The notes under the pieces are model-generated. The model did no database searches and was not told where the DNA came from. It worked only from the letters and a program-made list of their open reading frames with translations. A program made the position numbers and the translations under genes. Source: Ligustrum vulgare (taxonomy: Eukaryota; Streptophyta; Magnoliopsida; Lamiales; Oleaceae). Taken from it: a stretch of DNA of 64,000 nt. The stretch is from positions 62,952,234 through 63,016,233 of the forward strand of contig OY743174.1 of NCBI GenBank assembly GCA_963555705.1, written 5' to 3'. Positions 37,981 to 48,597 of this stretch are shown piece after piece (positions within the stretch are counted from its first letter, which is position 1; every line of letters begins with the position of its first letter).

Positions 37981-39440
37981 TCTATATATAAAAATAAAGT
38001 ATTTACAAAAAATAAACACACACAGACTTTCTCGCCAAAATGTACTTGCTAAATTTGAAAATGTTTTGATAAAAACACAAGAATTAAAAAATAAATAAAA
38101 AATGATTACATTTTGGAAAGTATAATGATTACAAATTTGAATTACATTTTTGAGTACTACATGCATTTGTTTTTAAATAAAAAATAAAAAAAATAAAAGA
38201 AATCGTTTTAAGCACTGTTAAATTATATAAAAAATAATGATAGTTAAAATTTTTGTTTAAAAACAAAGAATGTGATGTTTTCAAAATAAAAATTAGTGAT
38301 TGAAAAGTGAAGAGAAAAAATACGTGTGATTAAGAGTATGTTTGGTAGTGGTGAAATTTTCACACTTTTCCTCAAATTCATTTTCAATCACACATTTCTC
38401 TGGGACCCATCACTATTCATAATTTTCAATCACTTTTCAACCACACATTCTCCAACAAACTCAAAATTCTTCAAAATCCAACCAAAAACTCCTACACCAA
38501 AGAGACACTAAAATGTAGTTTACAAGAGTGTTGTTTAAAAATATTTTGTTAAATAGAGATGCTTCGTTCCAATTTAAAAAAAAAAAAAGACAATCTAATT
38601 TATTTATTTATTTAATTTATTTATTTTTAACAAATTTGATTTTAATTAGTAGGATGATTGATTTTTATATAACTATTAATCTTATTATGTATTCTAACTT
38701 CATTTTTTTTTTTTTTTGTGAAAAATGTGAAAAAATTACATTAAGAACATCATAAGTCTAATTTACAAAATAAATAGATAATTCTCTATTATTATAAAAA
38801 AGTATTCAAGATCCGTAATTTAGAAGTTTTGTTAAATAATTAAAAAAAAAATTATTAAAAAATATTCTGCTTAATCATAGTGTAACTAATTTGGTAAAGT
38901 AACACTAAATTATTTCTAAAGATATAAAACTATATTATAAAATGTGTTGAAAAACATTTAAATAACCCGAAAATATTTTAGTTTAAAAAACGAAAAATGT
39001 TTTAATGTAAAGAACTTAAGAACATTCCTTATATTGTGTATTTTTTTTTTCTAAGTTTTCCAATTAGATTATTTAAAAACAAAAAATTAAATGACTAATC
39101 CAAATATTTTCTTTCAAATCGAATAATTTCATACTTGATTAAATATAATTTTTCGTTATATGTAATAACAATTAACAAGAGTTAGAAGTAATCACTCTCG
39201 CATGTTGGAATGTATTTTAAGATCCTATGGGTAACTATCAGTATTAGAATTATGCTTAAGTATGTGTTCGATAAACTTGCAAAAATGATTTATAAACCAT
39301 TTTATAAACCACACAATTTCTCAAATCACTTTTTCAACTATACACATCATTGTATTATTTTGAACTCGAAAAATATGTAATATAAGCGTCAAATCGAATA
39401 TCACAACAAGAAGTTTAATACAATATAACAAGGGAGAGCA
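37981..39440 (+). mobile_element. Helitron, 3'-truncated copy
   Basis: The 5' end TCTATATATAAAAATAAAG follows an A and matches the start of the complete copy at 50702. Similarity continues to GGGAGAGCA at 39440, where the complete copy goes on for another 710 bp but this one switches to unrelated DNA. No Rep/helicase coding is present, so it is non-autonomous. The exact 5' base is uncertain because TCTA is repeated just upstream. Confidence 0.7.
38334..38508. mobile_element. Tourist-like MITE nested in the Helitron, 175 bp
   Basis: Inverted ends GAGTATGTTTGGTAGTGG and, worn here, the complement of CCAAAGAGACAC. TAA flanks both sides (38331-38333, 38509-38511). The same MITE sits at the same place in the second Helitron copy, so it inserted before the duplication. 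Confidence 0.65.
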
Positions 39441-40175
39441 TTTATTTACGGCGTACATATAAGGCATGCCGTAAACTTAGATTATTTACGACATGCAAAA
39501 ATAATATGCCGTAATAGTAGGAATTTCACGGCGGACAAAATAAGTACACCGTAAAAAATTCAGAACTGAACATTTACGGCGTGCAAGTGCAAGCCGTGAA
39601 AATTGAGGGAAAAACATAGCATATACGGCGTACAAGTGCAAGCCGTAAAAAATAAGGACAAAATTAAACGAGCTTTAACCCATATGTACATAACTCGCGC
39701 GCGGATCTAAATTAGGGCGCGCTTCTTCTTCCCCTGCTCACTTCACCGATTCTCCCCTCTTCCCCTGCTGCAACCACTTCTTCCCCCAGTCCCAATTTCA
39801 CACAACTCAACCATACAAGATTTCTTCTTCTTCTCAACCTTCCATAGTCCACCAGCGAGCGGCGATAGGCAGAGAGTTTAAGTGTGCAGTCGCTTCTCGA
39901 AACTGAAGGTGGGGCTTCTCGAAGCTGAAGGTCAGTTTCTCGTTCTTTTTAATTTTTTGTTCATGAAAATTGTTCCCTTTGTTTGTATAATAATTTGATT
40001 ATGCTTAACAAGAGAAATTTCAGATGGGCTCTGGAGATAACGTTTTTGCTGTTGTGGCAAAGAATATTGATGTTCTTGCAATGTACTTATTTCTTGCAGT
40101 TTTTTCTTTTTACTTTTTAAATAAATCTGAGTTCATTTGAGTTTGTGTTTTAGTTCATTTGAGTTTGTGTATATA
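39441..40175 (+). mobile_element. transposon fragment (CACTA-like) carrying an HVA22-like 5' exon
   Basis: It begins with repeated TTTACGGCGTAC / GCCGTAAA words in both orientations (39447-39650), the kind of subterminal hairpin repeat found in plant CACTA elements, although the terminal CACTA itself is missing. Then come a C/T-rich leader (39720-39900), a GTCAGT donor near 39930, an intron ending TTTCAG at 40023, and a short coding exon. It replaces the segment that in the second block is Helitron 3' half plus 230 bp. The element type is inferred; the repeat words and exon structure are seen. Confidence 0.5.
40024..40080 (+). pseudogene. HVA22: HVA22-like first coding exon fragment
   Basis: After an intron ending TTTCAG the frame reads MGSGDNVFAVVAKNIDVLA, which fits the start of plant HVA22 proteins (DP1/Yop1 family, ER membrane shaping, often ABA- or stress-induced), where a GDNV...KN.DVLA pattern leads into the first membrane hairpin. 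The rest of the gene is missing; the frame runs on into intron-like sequence and stops. The upstream leader and intron were carried along, so this looks like a captured genomic 5' end. The match covers only 19 residues, so the call is moderate. Confidence 0.5.
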
Positions 40176-40448
40176 TAGTTGAGAAATAAATAAAAGTTGT
40201 GAGTTAAATAAAATATATAGTTGAAAAGTAAATAAAAGTTGTGAGTCAAATAAAATATATGGTTAAACAAATTGATGACTTTATCTTAAATTTTCATTTT
40301 GTTTTTAAGCTAAATCAAATATGGACTAAATTTATTTCCTTCCACTTTACAAACTTTATTTGTACGAAATAGATAGTTGATTAGTGAATTCGTATTTTTA
40401 TTTTCCATCCAAAGTTAGAAACTATGTGTCATTGTTTCAAATCCATAA

Positions 40449-41618
40449 ATGGGTTACATCCAAAGTCAATCAGCTCATATTGCCTCCATTGATCCTATAC
40501 CGAGCACCTCTTCTGGGAAAACAGTTACAATATCTGCAGAGGAATTTGCAAAATTTTCTCAATATCAAGACGCATTAAGGTCTTCATCTCATCCTATCAC
40601 TGCCAGTGCTGAGTCAAGTAAACCAACTACGTATCTTATTTCATCATCTTCTAAATGAGTCATTGATTCTGGTGCCACAGATCATATGACAGGTAATCCT
40701 AGTCTCTTCTCCACTTATCAGTCACACACATCATCCAAAAATGTTACCTTAACTGATGGTTCTACGTCTTGTGTTCTTGGGTCTGGCACTATCAATCTAC
40801 CCCCTTCCCTTTCCCTATCGTCTGTTTTAAATCTTCCCTGATTTTCCTTTAATTTAAATTTTGTGAGCAAACTCACTCGTGCTCGAAATTGTTGTATCTC
40901 ATTTTTTTCCTGATCATTGTCTATTTCAGGATCTTACGACGAAGAAGATTATTGGTAAAGGACATAAATCAGGGGGTCTCTATGTCTTGGATACTCCGGT
41001 ACCACGATCTGTTGCTTGTTCCAGTGTCTTAACCCCCTTTCAAGTCCATTGCAAATTGGGACACCCCTCTCTACCATTACTAAAGAAACTATGTCCCCAG
41101 TTCCATAATGTATCGTCCTTAGATTGTGAGTCATGTCAATTTTCTAAGCATCATCGTTTGTCCTTAGTTCCTAGAATCAATAAAAGGGCAAATCTTCCTT
41201 TTGAGTTGGCCCATTCTGACATTTGGGGCCAATGTCATGTTTTGTCTAAAACTGGGTTAAGATATTTTATCACTTTTGTAGATGATTACTCTCTTGTAAC
41301 TTGGGTTTATTTAATGAAAAATCGTCCAGAGTTATTTTCTCATTTACTACTTTTTGTGCTGAAGTTAAAACACAATTTAATGTTTCTGTGCTTACATTGC
41401 GATCTAACAATGCCAAAAAATACTTTTCTCAGTCTTTCCAAAATTACATGAATAAAAATGGCATTCTTCATCAATCCTCATGTGTTGATACACCCTCTCA
41501 AAATAGGGTGGCTGAAAGAAAGAATAGACATCTCCTTGAGACAGCAAGAGCACTTTTGTTCCAAATGCAAGTCCCTAAACCATTTTGGGTTGATGCAGTA
41601 TCCACAGCTTATTTCTGA
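40449..41618 (+). pseudogene. Copia gag tail, protease and integrase (frameshifted)
   Basis: The gag tail (HIASIDPIPSTSSGK) leads into the protease motif IDSGATDHMTG at about 40662-40694, but a TGA at 40656-40658 replaces the Trp codon that block 2 keeps. Integrase follows: the HHCC zinc site (HCKLGH, then CESC), and core motifs around 41215-41310 (SDIWG, FVDDYS) with the DD(35)E pattern. A frame change near 41335 splits the core. It is shared with block 2, so it predates the duplication. Another 1-bp loss near 41610 separates integrase from the RT frame. No active enzyme is expected. Confidence 0.8.
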
Positions 41619-41626
41619 TTAATCGC

Positions 41627-43702
41627 ATGCCGTCATCTATCCTTCATGGTGAGATTCCTTATCGCACCCTTTTTCCTAACAAACATTTGTTTCCTCTTGA
41701 ACCTCGCATATTTGGTAGTACTTGTTTTTCTCGTGATGTCCGTCCACATCTTACCAAATTAGACCCAAAATCTCTCAAATGTGTCTTTCTCGGGTACTCT
41801 CGTCTTCAAAAGGGATATATATGTTATTGCCCTAGCCTTCACAAGTATCTTGTGTCTACTGATGTTACCTTCTTAGAAAACACTACATTCTTTTCTTCAT
41901 CTTCTACTGCTTCCCCTCGGGGGGAGGAGGATGATCTGTTAATTTATACTATCATGTATCCATCACCTGCTCCACCCACTCCTGTTGATACGCCACGACC
42001 TCCTATTCAACAAGTCTATTCCAGACGGCGTGAACCTCCTACTACATGTCCTGCGCCAGTATCTTCTCCGTCCCCGGATCCAGTCTCAAGTAATCTTGAT
42101 CTCCCTATTGCTCTTAGGAAAGGTAAACGTCAATTCTCCTATCTTATTTCATCTTTTGTCTCTTATAATCACTTGTCTTCTGCTACTTGTTCTTTCATTC
42201 CATCTCTTGACTCTGTATCCCTTCCAAAATCTGTTCATGATGTCTTGTCTCATCCTGACTCGCGTGCTGCAATGATAGAGGAGATGAATGCCTTGGATGC
42301 TAATGGTACTTGGGACTTAGTGCATCTACCTGTAGGTGGGAAGACTATTGGTTGTAAATGGGTATTTGCTGTTAAAGTTCATCCTGATGGATCTGTGGCT
42401 AGACTTAAGGCCCGTCTTGTGGCTAAAGGATGTGCTCAAACCTATGGAGTGGATTATTCAGACACGTTTTCCCCTGTTGCTAAATTAACATATGTTCGCT
42501 TGTTCTTATCTTTAGCAGCTACTCATGATTGGCCTATCCATCAATTAGATATCAAAAATGCATTTCTCCATGGCGATCTACAGGAGGAGGTCTATATGGA
42601 GCAACCACCTGGTTTTGTTGCTCAGGGGGAGTCTGATAAGGTCTGTTATCTTCGCAAATCACTGTATGGGTTGAAACAGAGCCCCCGTGCTTGGTTTGGA
42701 AAATTTAGTCTGGCGGTTGAAAAGTTTGGGCTAAAAAAGAGCAAGTCTGATCACTCGATATTTTATAGACAATCTGAATCTGGCATTATTCTCCTAGTTG
42801 TATATGTTGATGATATTGTGATTACAGGGAAAGATATTATTGGTATTTCATCTCTTAAGTCCTTCTTTCATGCTCAATTTCACACAAAAGACTTGGGGTT
42901 ATTAAAATATTTCTTAGGAGTGGAAGTAACAAGGAACAAGAAAGACATCTTTTTGTCCCAGAAAAAATATGTGCTTGACTTATTAACCGAGACTGAAAAA
43001 TCGGGAGCTAAGCATTGCAGTGAACCAATGATTCATAATTCTCAACTTACAAAAGATGGTGACTTATTTGAAGACCCTGAAAAATATTGGAGATTTGTTG
43101 GGAAGTTAAACTATCTCACCGTGACTCGTCCTGATATTGCATATTCTGTTAGTATTTTAAGCCAATTCATGTCCTCTCCAACAGTACATCATTGGACAGC
43201 TTTAGAGCAAATTCTGTGTTATTTAAAGGGAGCCCCTGGACGAGGTATACTATATGGAAATCATGGGCATAATCACATTGAGTGTTTCTCAGATGCAGAT
43301 TGGGAGGGTTCCAAAATAGAGAGAAGATCCACTACAGGTTATTGTGTATTTGTCGGAGGAAATTTGATCTCATGGAAAAGTAAGAAGCAGAATGTTGTGT
43401 CCCGATCAAGCGCAGAATCTGAATATAGAGCTATGGCACAATCAATGTGTGAAATAACGTGGATACATCAGCTCTTGAGTGAAGCTGGTTTTAAAGTAAC
43501 ATTACCAGCAACATTATGGTGTGATAACCAAGTTGCTCTTCACATTGCATCTAACCCTGTGTTTCATGAACTAACCAAGCATATTGAGATTGACTGCCAT
43601 TTTGTCCGTGAGAAATTTCAACAAAATTTGATATCTACAAGATATGTGAAGACTGGAGAACAATTAGGAGATATCTTTACAAAAGCTCTTAATGGGGTTT
43701 GA
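41627..43702 (+). CDS. Copia polyprotein: integrase tail, reverse transcriptase, RNase H
   Basis: This 691-residue uninterrupted frame runs from the integrase C-terminal region (HLTKLDPKSLKCVFLGYS, about residues 45-62) through a Ser/Pro-rich linker to the reverse transcriptase. RT motifs include TWDLVHLPVGGKTIGCKW, QLDIKNAFLHGDLQEEVYM and the catalytic YVDD at residues 393-396. RNase H has its first Asp in FSDADWEG (D556), then SWKSKKQNVVSRSSAESEY and WCDN. It ends shortly before the PPT, as in other Copia elements. The first ATG is not a real start: in an active element this is part of gag-pol, and a 1-bp loss upstream separates it. The enzyme core looks intact, but the element lacks a 5' LTR, so autonomous movement is unlikely. 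Confidence 0.85.
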   Translation: MPSSILHGEIPYRTLFPNKHLFPLEPRIFGSTCFSRDVRPHLTKLDPKSLKCVFLGYSRLQKGYICYCPSLHKYLVSTDVTFLENTTFFSSSSTASPRGEEDDLLIYTIMYPSPAPPTPVDTPRPPIQQVYSRRREPPTTCPAPVSSPSPDPVSSNLDLPIALRKGKRQFSYLISSFVSYNHLSSATCSFIPSLDSVSLPKSVHDVLSHPDSRAAMIEEMNALDANGTWDLVHLPVGGKTIGCKWVFAVKVHPDGSVARLKARLVAKGCAQTYGVDYSDTFSPVAKLTYVRLFLSLAATHDWPIHQLDIKNAFLHGDLQEEVYMEQPPGFVAQGESDKVCYLRKSLYGLKQSPRAWFGKFSLAVEKFGLKKSKSDHSIFYRQSESGIILLVVYVDDIVITGKDIIGISSLKSFFHAQFHTKDLGLLKYFLGVEVTRNKKDIFLSQKKYVLDLLTETEKSGAKHCSEPMIHNSQLTKDGDLFEDPEKYWRFVGKLNYLTVTRPDIAYSVSILSQFMSSPTVHHWTALEQILCYLKGAPGRGILYGNHGHNHIECFSDADWEGSKIERRSTTGYCVFVGGNLISWKSKKQNVVSRSSAESEYRAMAQSMCEITWIHQLLSEAGFKVTLPATLWCDNQVALHIASNPVFHELTKHIEIDCHFVREKFQQNLISTRYVKTGEQLGDIFTKALNGV

Positions 43703-43763
43703 ATCAATTATATTTGTAACAAGCTGAGCATGATTAACATCTATACTCCAACTTGAGGGGGAG

Positions 43764-43907
43764 TGTTGAAGTGTATATATCAATATTATAGTCTAGAATA
43801 ATTAGGGTCCTGTTAGCAATTTATGTATATGTTGTAGGTCTATTTATACTACCCATTTTGTATCCTTTTATGATTAAGAAATAAAACATCTCTTTTGTTC
43901 CATTACA
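43764..43907 (+). mobile_element. 3' LTR of Copia element B (about 144 bp)
   Basis: It starts TGTTGAAGTG directly after the PPT and ends near CATTACA, giving short inverted ends TGT/ACA. The right border is inferred because no partner LTR exists in the window. Confidence 0.6.
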
Positions 43908-43972
43908 CTTTCCACCCAAATTCCACCCGGTTATCAAACGAAGCCTAAGTGTAGGAATTTCACTTTGATTAA

Positions 43973-44137
43973 GCCCCTATTTGGTAGTACTAAAAATTCA
44001 AATTTTAATCTGATTCAAAGTCAACATTTGGTCTTAATCATACATTTTATGAGATCCACAATTTTTAAACCACACATTTTATCATTTTTTATCAAAATTT
44101 GCTAAAATGCTGATTTTTAACAATACCAAACGGGGGC
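43973..44137. mobile_element. Tourist-like MITE, 165 bp
   Basis: Inverted ends GCCCCTATTTGGTAGT and (complement of right) GCCCCCGTTTGGTATT are flanked by TAA (43970-43972, 44138-44140). The interior is AT-rich with no coding. Confidence 0.75.
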
Positions 44138-45504
44138 TAAATATGAACATCTAGGTCAATATACTACGCATTGGATCACTCTTCCACAATAAAAAAAGCT
44201 CAACACTTGATCTCTATAATTAATCCACCAACTTGCATGGATGGAGCCAGGATTTTAAGGGAGCGAAGGCCAAATTTTTTAAATGGTGGTCCTGGTAATG
44301 CTTTTAAATTCTGTAATGCAACATTTTTAGCCGGACTTTACTTCCATAAAATGTAGATGCTTCACATAAAAGGTACATAAAATTTTCAAAAATTTCATCC
44401 TTAAGGAAAAAAAACTCAAAAATTTCAGTGGGAGCGTGGACCCTCATTGGTCCTACTCCTAATGGAGATCCTTCCCTGCCAAACTTGGAGTCGGAACACT
44501 TATCCAACTCCAATTATGTCATTTTAATACTTATACTATTACCATTTAAAAAAAAAAAAAAAAAAAAAGTTGATACTATTGCAATGAGGGTAACAGTTGA
44601 GAAACATGGACCAAATTAATTTCTTGTAACAATTCAGTTACTAATTTTGTTAAGAGTAAAAGTTTCACAACCAATTATTATATATGAATTTGCACTAGAT
44701 GAAAATCTAAATTTTAATATGAATATTAGAGTAGATTAAAAATCAAATTTTTAGCATACTTTTATAAAAGTTAGAATTTCATATTGGATGAAGAGAAAAC
44801 TATTAACTTTCATATTTGAAGGGGAAAACCGGCCGATACGTGTTTTTTAAATAGTATATGAAATTTTACAATATACACAATGTTATACATTTTTCTATTG
44901 CAGTGTCATACAAAAAAAAAAAAAAATTTGTAAGACATCTCAACTTGATACGTTATCCTTAATAATAATATGATAATATCCCACATAATACTCACCAAAC
45001 ACATTCTTTGTATTTTATTTTATTAATTTTTTGTGTACAAGTTGGTGATATACGCTTAAAAATTTCGAATGCTATTGCCCTTTCAATGTTGTTTTTCAAC
45101 ATTTATTGAAGTTTAAAATATTTGACTAGTCGGCTAGTCCGTCTTACTCTCAAATTTGCTTCCCCAATAATCACTGAACCTTTTTTTCGAATAATAACTG
45201 TACGGATACGTTGTTTTTCAATTGTCATTGTATTTTTTGCAGTTATTTTCCATCCATTTATAGGAAGCGTTTCTCGAAGTACTGATCATCATGATACGGC
45301 CCCTCTTGTGATAATGGTCCAATTAATTGATTTTTTTTATCCATGCTAAATTTTCATCGATGCTCACCTTGGGGATGACCCCATACTCACATAGGTGTAG
45401 GGTCCACACACTGCAGACTCCACACCCATGTGAGTGGGAGACATCCCCGAGATGAATACCGATATGAGTGTAACATTATCCTTATAAGTAGCTCTCCTTA
45501 TTTA
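44138..45504. other. intergenic stretch upstream of CYP98A
   Basis: AT-rich, with poly-A runs at 44550-44568 and 44911-44925, and a facing pair around 45370-45445 (CTTGGGGATGACCCC and GGAGACATCCCCGAG) that could form a weak hairpin. No gene seen. Distal promoter elements of CYP98A might lie here but cannot be pointed to. Confidence 0.35.
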
Positions 45505-45678
45505 GAGGTTGTTTGGTAGAAAGATTTTATCAAAACTTTTCAAACTAAATCTCAATTATCCATCATTGATCAAGCTCACAATTTTTTTATTTTCAAACTA
45601 ATCTAAACCACACATTCATCAAAAAAAAATCACAAAAAATCACAAAAAATTAAAAAATTTCCATGTACCAAACAGGCT
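45505..45678. mobile_element. MITE-like element in the CYP98A promoter
   Basis: GAGGTTGTTTGGTAGAAAG on the left faces GTACCAAACAGGCTG on the right, giving an imperfect inverted repeat like the other Tourist-type MITEs here. A clean 3-bp target duplication is not readable. It lies about 170-350 bp before the CYP98A start codon, so it could affect the promoter. Confidence 0.45.
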
Positions 45679-45761
45679 GTTTCTAGAGTATCAAGTCTCC
45701 ATACCTATCGAGAATTGGGATTTCTTCCATTTTGGAAGACATCAACCTAGTGTCTTTAACT

Positions 45762-45775
45762 TCTCCCAACTAACC
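45762..45775 (+). promoter_or_regulatory. possible AC-type MYB element
   Basis: CTCCCAACTAACC resembles the AC element/box L of phenylpropanoid gene promoters (ACCWACC core) with one mismatch. It lies about 15 bp before the TATA box and 76 bp before the ATG. The fit to a lignin-pathway gene is suggestive only. Confidence 0.35.
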
Positions 45776-45787
45776 TTTCAAATTTCT

Positions 45788-45797
45788 CTATATAAAT
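45788..45797 (+). promoter_or_regulatory. TATA box of CYP98A
   Basis: CTATATAAAT lies 54-63 bp before the start codon at 45851, which places the transcription start near 45820 and gives a short leader of about 30 bases. Confidence 0.65.
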
Positions 45798-45850
45798 TCT
45801 TGCCACCATTTCTTATTGTCCCATGCAGCATTCCTTTCCACTACAATACA

Positions 45851-47863
45851 ATGTCTCTCTTCTTTCTCATCCTCAGTTTCACACTTCTCTTACCCGCCCT
45901 CCACTTCTACCAAAAGCTCCGATATCGGCTGCCGCCAGGCCCGATGCCATGGCCGGTTGTTGGAAACCTCTACGACGTAAAGCCGGTGAGATTCCGGTGC
46001 TTCGCAGAGTGGGCTGAAATCTATGGTCCCATCATATCCGTCTGGTTTGGTTCCAATCTGAATGTCATAGTTTCCAACACGGAATTGGCCAAAGAAGTGT
46101 TGAAAGAGAAGGATCAGCAGTTGGCAGATAGGCACAGAAGCCGTTCTGCCGCTAGATTTAGCAGAGATGGAAAGGATTTGATTTGGGCTGATTATGGACC
46201 ACATTATGTTAAAGTTAGAAAGGTTTGTACACTTGAATTATTTTCTGCTAAAAGGATTGAGGCTTTGAGCCCTATTAGAGAAGACGAGATCACGGCAATG
46301 GTGGAGTCTATTTATAAGGATTGCACTAATCCTGGTATATATGTCTTAATTCCCTATGATTTTTGCCCTTGTAATTAAATTTTCTGAGCTTTTTTTTTTG
46401 GACCATATACTACCATTCATCTCAAGCATTTAACTAGCTTAATTCTCCGGTGAAAAGCTCTTGAAATTAATCAAAACTTGTAACTATATTACAGATGACT
46501 CGGGGAAGAGCCTGGAACTGAAGAAATATCTAGAAGTTGTGGCATTCAACAACATAACAAGACTTGCATTTGGGAAGCGATGTATGAATTCTAACAGCAT
46601 ATTGGATGAGAAAGGTGAAGAATTCAAGGCCATTGGTGCAAATGGACTAAAACTAAGCGCGTCTCTTTCCATGGCCGAGCACATCCCATGGTTGCGGTGG
46701 ATGTTCCCACTTAATAACGAGGCATTTGCCAAGCATGCTGATCGTAGGGACCGTCTTACACGAGCCATAATGGAAGAACACTCGGTTGCTCGAAAAAAGA
46801 ACGGCGGCGCCAAACAACACTTTTTGGATGCATTGGTGACACTTCAAGAACAATATGACCTTAGTGAGGATACCATCATTGGTCTGGTTTGGGTAAGCCA
46901 ATTATCAAGTAGAATATGGTGACCATTGTGGACATCATAATCCTTACCCATATATGTTGTAGGATTATTATGTGTACTAAATGATTTTTTTATGACACAT
47001 GACAGTCTCACATTGCATGTGAGTAAAAATTATGGTGCTCATAACATATCCTTTGAAACCAATTATATAGCCATACGTATGAAAGAACAAACAAATCTTA
47101 GCTGTCCTCACCACTAAAAACTTGACACATCAGTGCTAGCAAAAACAAAGGCTGGAGACAGTCAATGAGACGGTAACTCTTATCTCCATACTGACAAATC
47201 TATACGTGTTTGAAAATTTATAGGACATGGTCGCTGCAGGAAAGGACACAACTTCAATATCAGTCGAATGGGCCATGGCTGAGTTGATCAAGAATCCGAG
47301 AGTTCAACGTACATAAGGTTCAAGAAGAGCTAGATCGCGTGATTGGATACGAACGAGTGATGACTGAAATGGACCTTACGAACCTTCCATACCTTATGTG
47401 TGTGGTTAAAGAATCCTTCCGATTGCACCCTCCGACTCCTCTCATGCTCCCTCATCGTGCTAATGCCAACGTTAAGATTGCTGGTTATGACATCCCCAAA
47501 GGATCGAATGTCCACGTCAATGTTTGGGCAATAGCACGAGATCCTGCTGTGTGGAAGAACCCTTTAGAATTTCGACCAGAGAGGTTCCTGGAGGAGGATG
47601 TTGATATGAAAGGACATGATTTTCGACTGCTACCATTTGGTGCCGGAAGAAGGGTGTGCCCTGGTGCACATCTGGGCATCAATTTTGTTGCATCCATGTT
47701 AGGCCACCTTTTGCATCATTTCCATTGGGATCGGGTGACCGCGGAAGAGATTGATATGAGAGAAAACCCTGGACAGGTCACGTACATGAGGACACCACTC
47801 AAGACTGTACCTACTCCGCGATTACCAGCAGATTTGTACAAACGTGTGGCTGTAGACATGTAA
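45851..47863 (+). CDS. CYP98A: CYP98A cytochrome P450, p-coumaroyl shikimate/quinate 3'-hydroxylase, with a 4-bp frameshift
   Basis: CYP98A is an ER-anchored monooxygenase that 3-hydroxylates p-coumaroyl shikimate/quinate on the way to caffeoyl esters and G/S lignin. Exons: 45851-46334, 46495-46892 and 47224-47863; introns of 160 and 331 bp have GT-AG borders in phases 1 and 0. The Met at 45851 opens a hydrophobic anchor, then the hinge [39 protein letters not shown] and [11 protein letters not shown] follow. The I-helix AGKDTT, ExxR in [15 protein letters not shown] and heme loop [10 protein letters not shown] (Cys about 438) are all present, and length without the lesion is about 506 residues, normal for CYP98A. 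Exon 3 has four extra bases (ACAT at 47311-47314, after PRVQR), which bring a TAA in frame and remove ExxR and the heme Cys. All other residues look conserved, so this is a very recent null allele, an assembly error, or a fresh duplicate. A Copia element lies 67 bp beyond the stop. Confidence 0.88.
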
Positions 47864-47935
47864 TTTGTTAAATTTCTTATTTTGTTTATATTTATTCAGG
47901 TTTCGACAACCTTGTTTGTATGATCCAGCACCACG

Positions 47936-48518
47936 TGTTAAGATATTTGACCCAAATTAAGAACGGGAATATCTTAGACAATTGATTCTCTTTTTAAAGT
48001 GATTAAATTGGAGACCAATTTAAAGGTGAAAGAAAAGGAAGATAATCTTTTTGACATAGATTTCTTTTCTTATTCTGATTATTCTGCTTCAATAAGGAAA
48101 CATCTTGGAGCACAAGTAATACACATTTTGGGTTATGTTTACCTATAAATATGTGTGTTGAGGAACCAATTAATTACACATTGATTAGAGAGTATTGTTG
48201 GGAAAAATGCAGTCTAGTATCTTAGTTTTTCTTAGGTTCTTTGTGGGTTGTACAAAGAAGTAGAAATTAGTAGATGTGGTAAAACTTGGTTATTTTTCCT
48301 ACAATACTTGAGGGGTTTGGTGAGTGAAAATTCTATATAATTGTAACAATTTATTATATAGTGAAAAACTTTGGCGAAAGTCCGTGGACGTAGGCAAGTT
48401 GCCGAACCACGTAAATTTCTGTGTTCGTATTTTATTTTCTGGTTTGCTCAGTTATTTCTTGAACATCAAAAATTCATGTGGGTTAATTAGAGGGGGAATT
48501 TGTGTGTAATTCCCAACA
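47936..48518 (+). mobile_element. 5' LTR of Copia element A
   Basis: TGTTAAGATATTTGACCC...CCCAACA; matches 55792-56373 with scattered differences of roughly 5 percent by eye, so the element is not brand new. Confidence 0.92.
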
Positions 48519-48597
48519 GTGGCGCCGTCGACGGAAAAATCGACGTCTAATTAACAAAGTATCAGGTGGTTCGAAGATTTTTTGGAGCTAAAGAAAA

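Larger units (their letters stand above)
40176..43907 (+). mobile_element. Copia element B, 5'-truncated (block 1)
   Basis: It has gag remnant, protease, integrase, RT and RNase H in Copia order, then the PPT (about 43751-43763, CTTGAGGGGGAG) and a short LTR starting TGTTGAAG at 43764 and ending near 43907. There is no 5' LTR or PBS. Compared with block 2 (53098-54961), about 530 bp of gag including the zinc knuckle is deleted at 40455, while the RT-RNase H half missing from block 2 is present. Confidence 0.85.

Noticed and set aside
45122..45349. 75-residue plus-strand frame upstream of CYP98A
   Set aside because: No ATG-based context or homology; hydrophobicity follows from T-rich sequence.
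46484..46901. Minus-strand frames across CYP98A exon 2
   Set aside because: Antisense shadows of a clear P450 exon.
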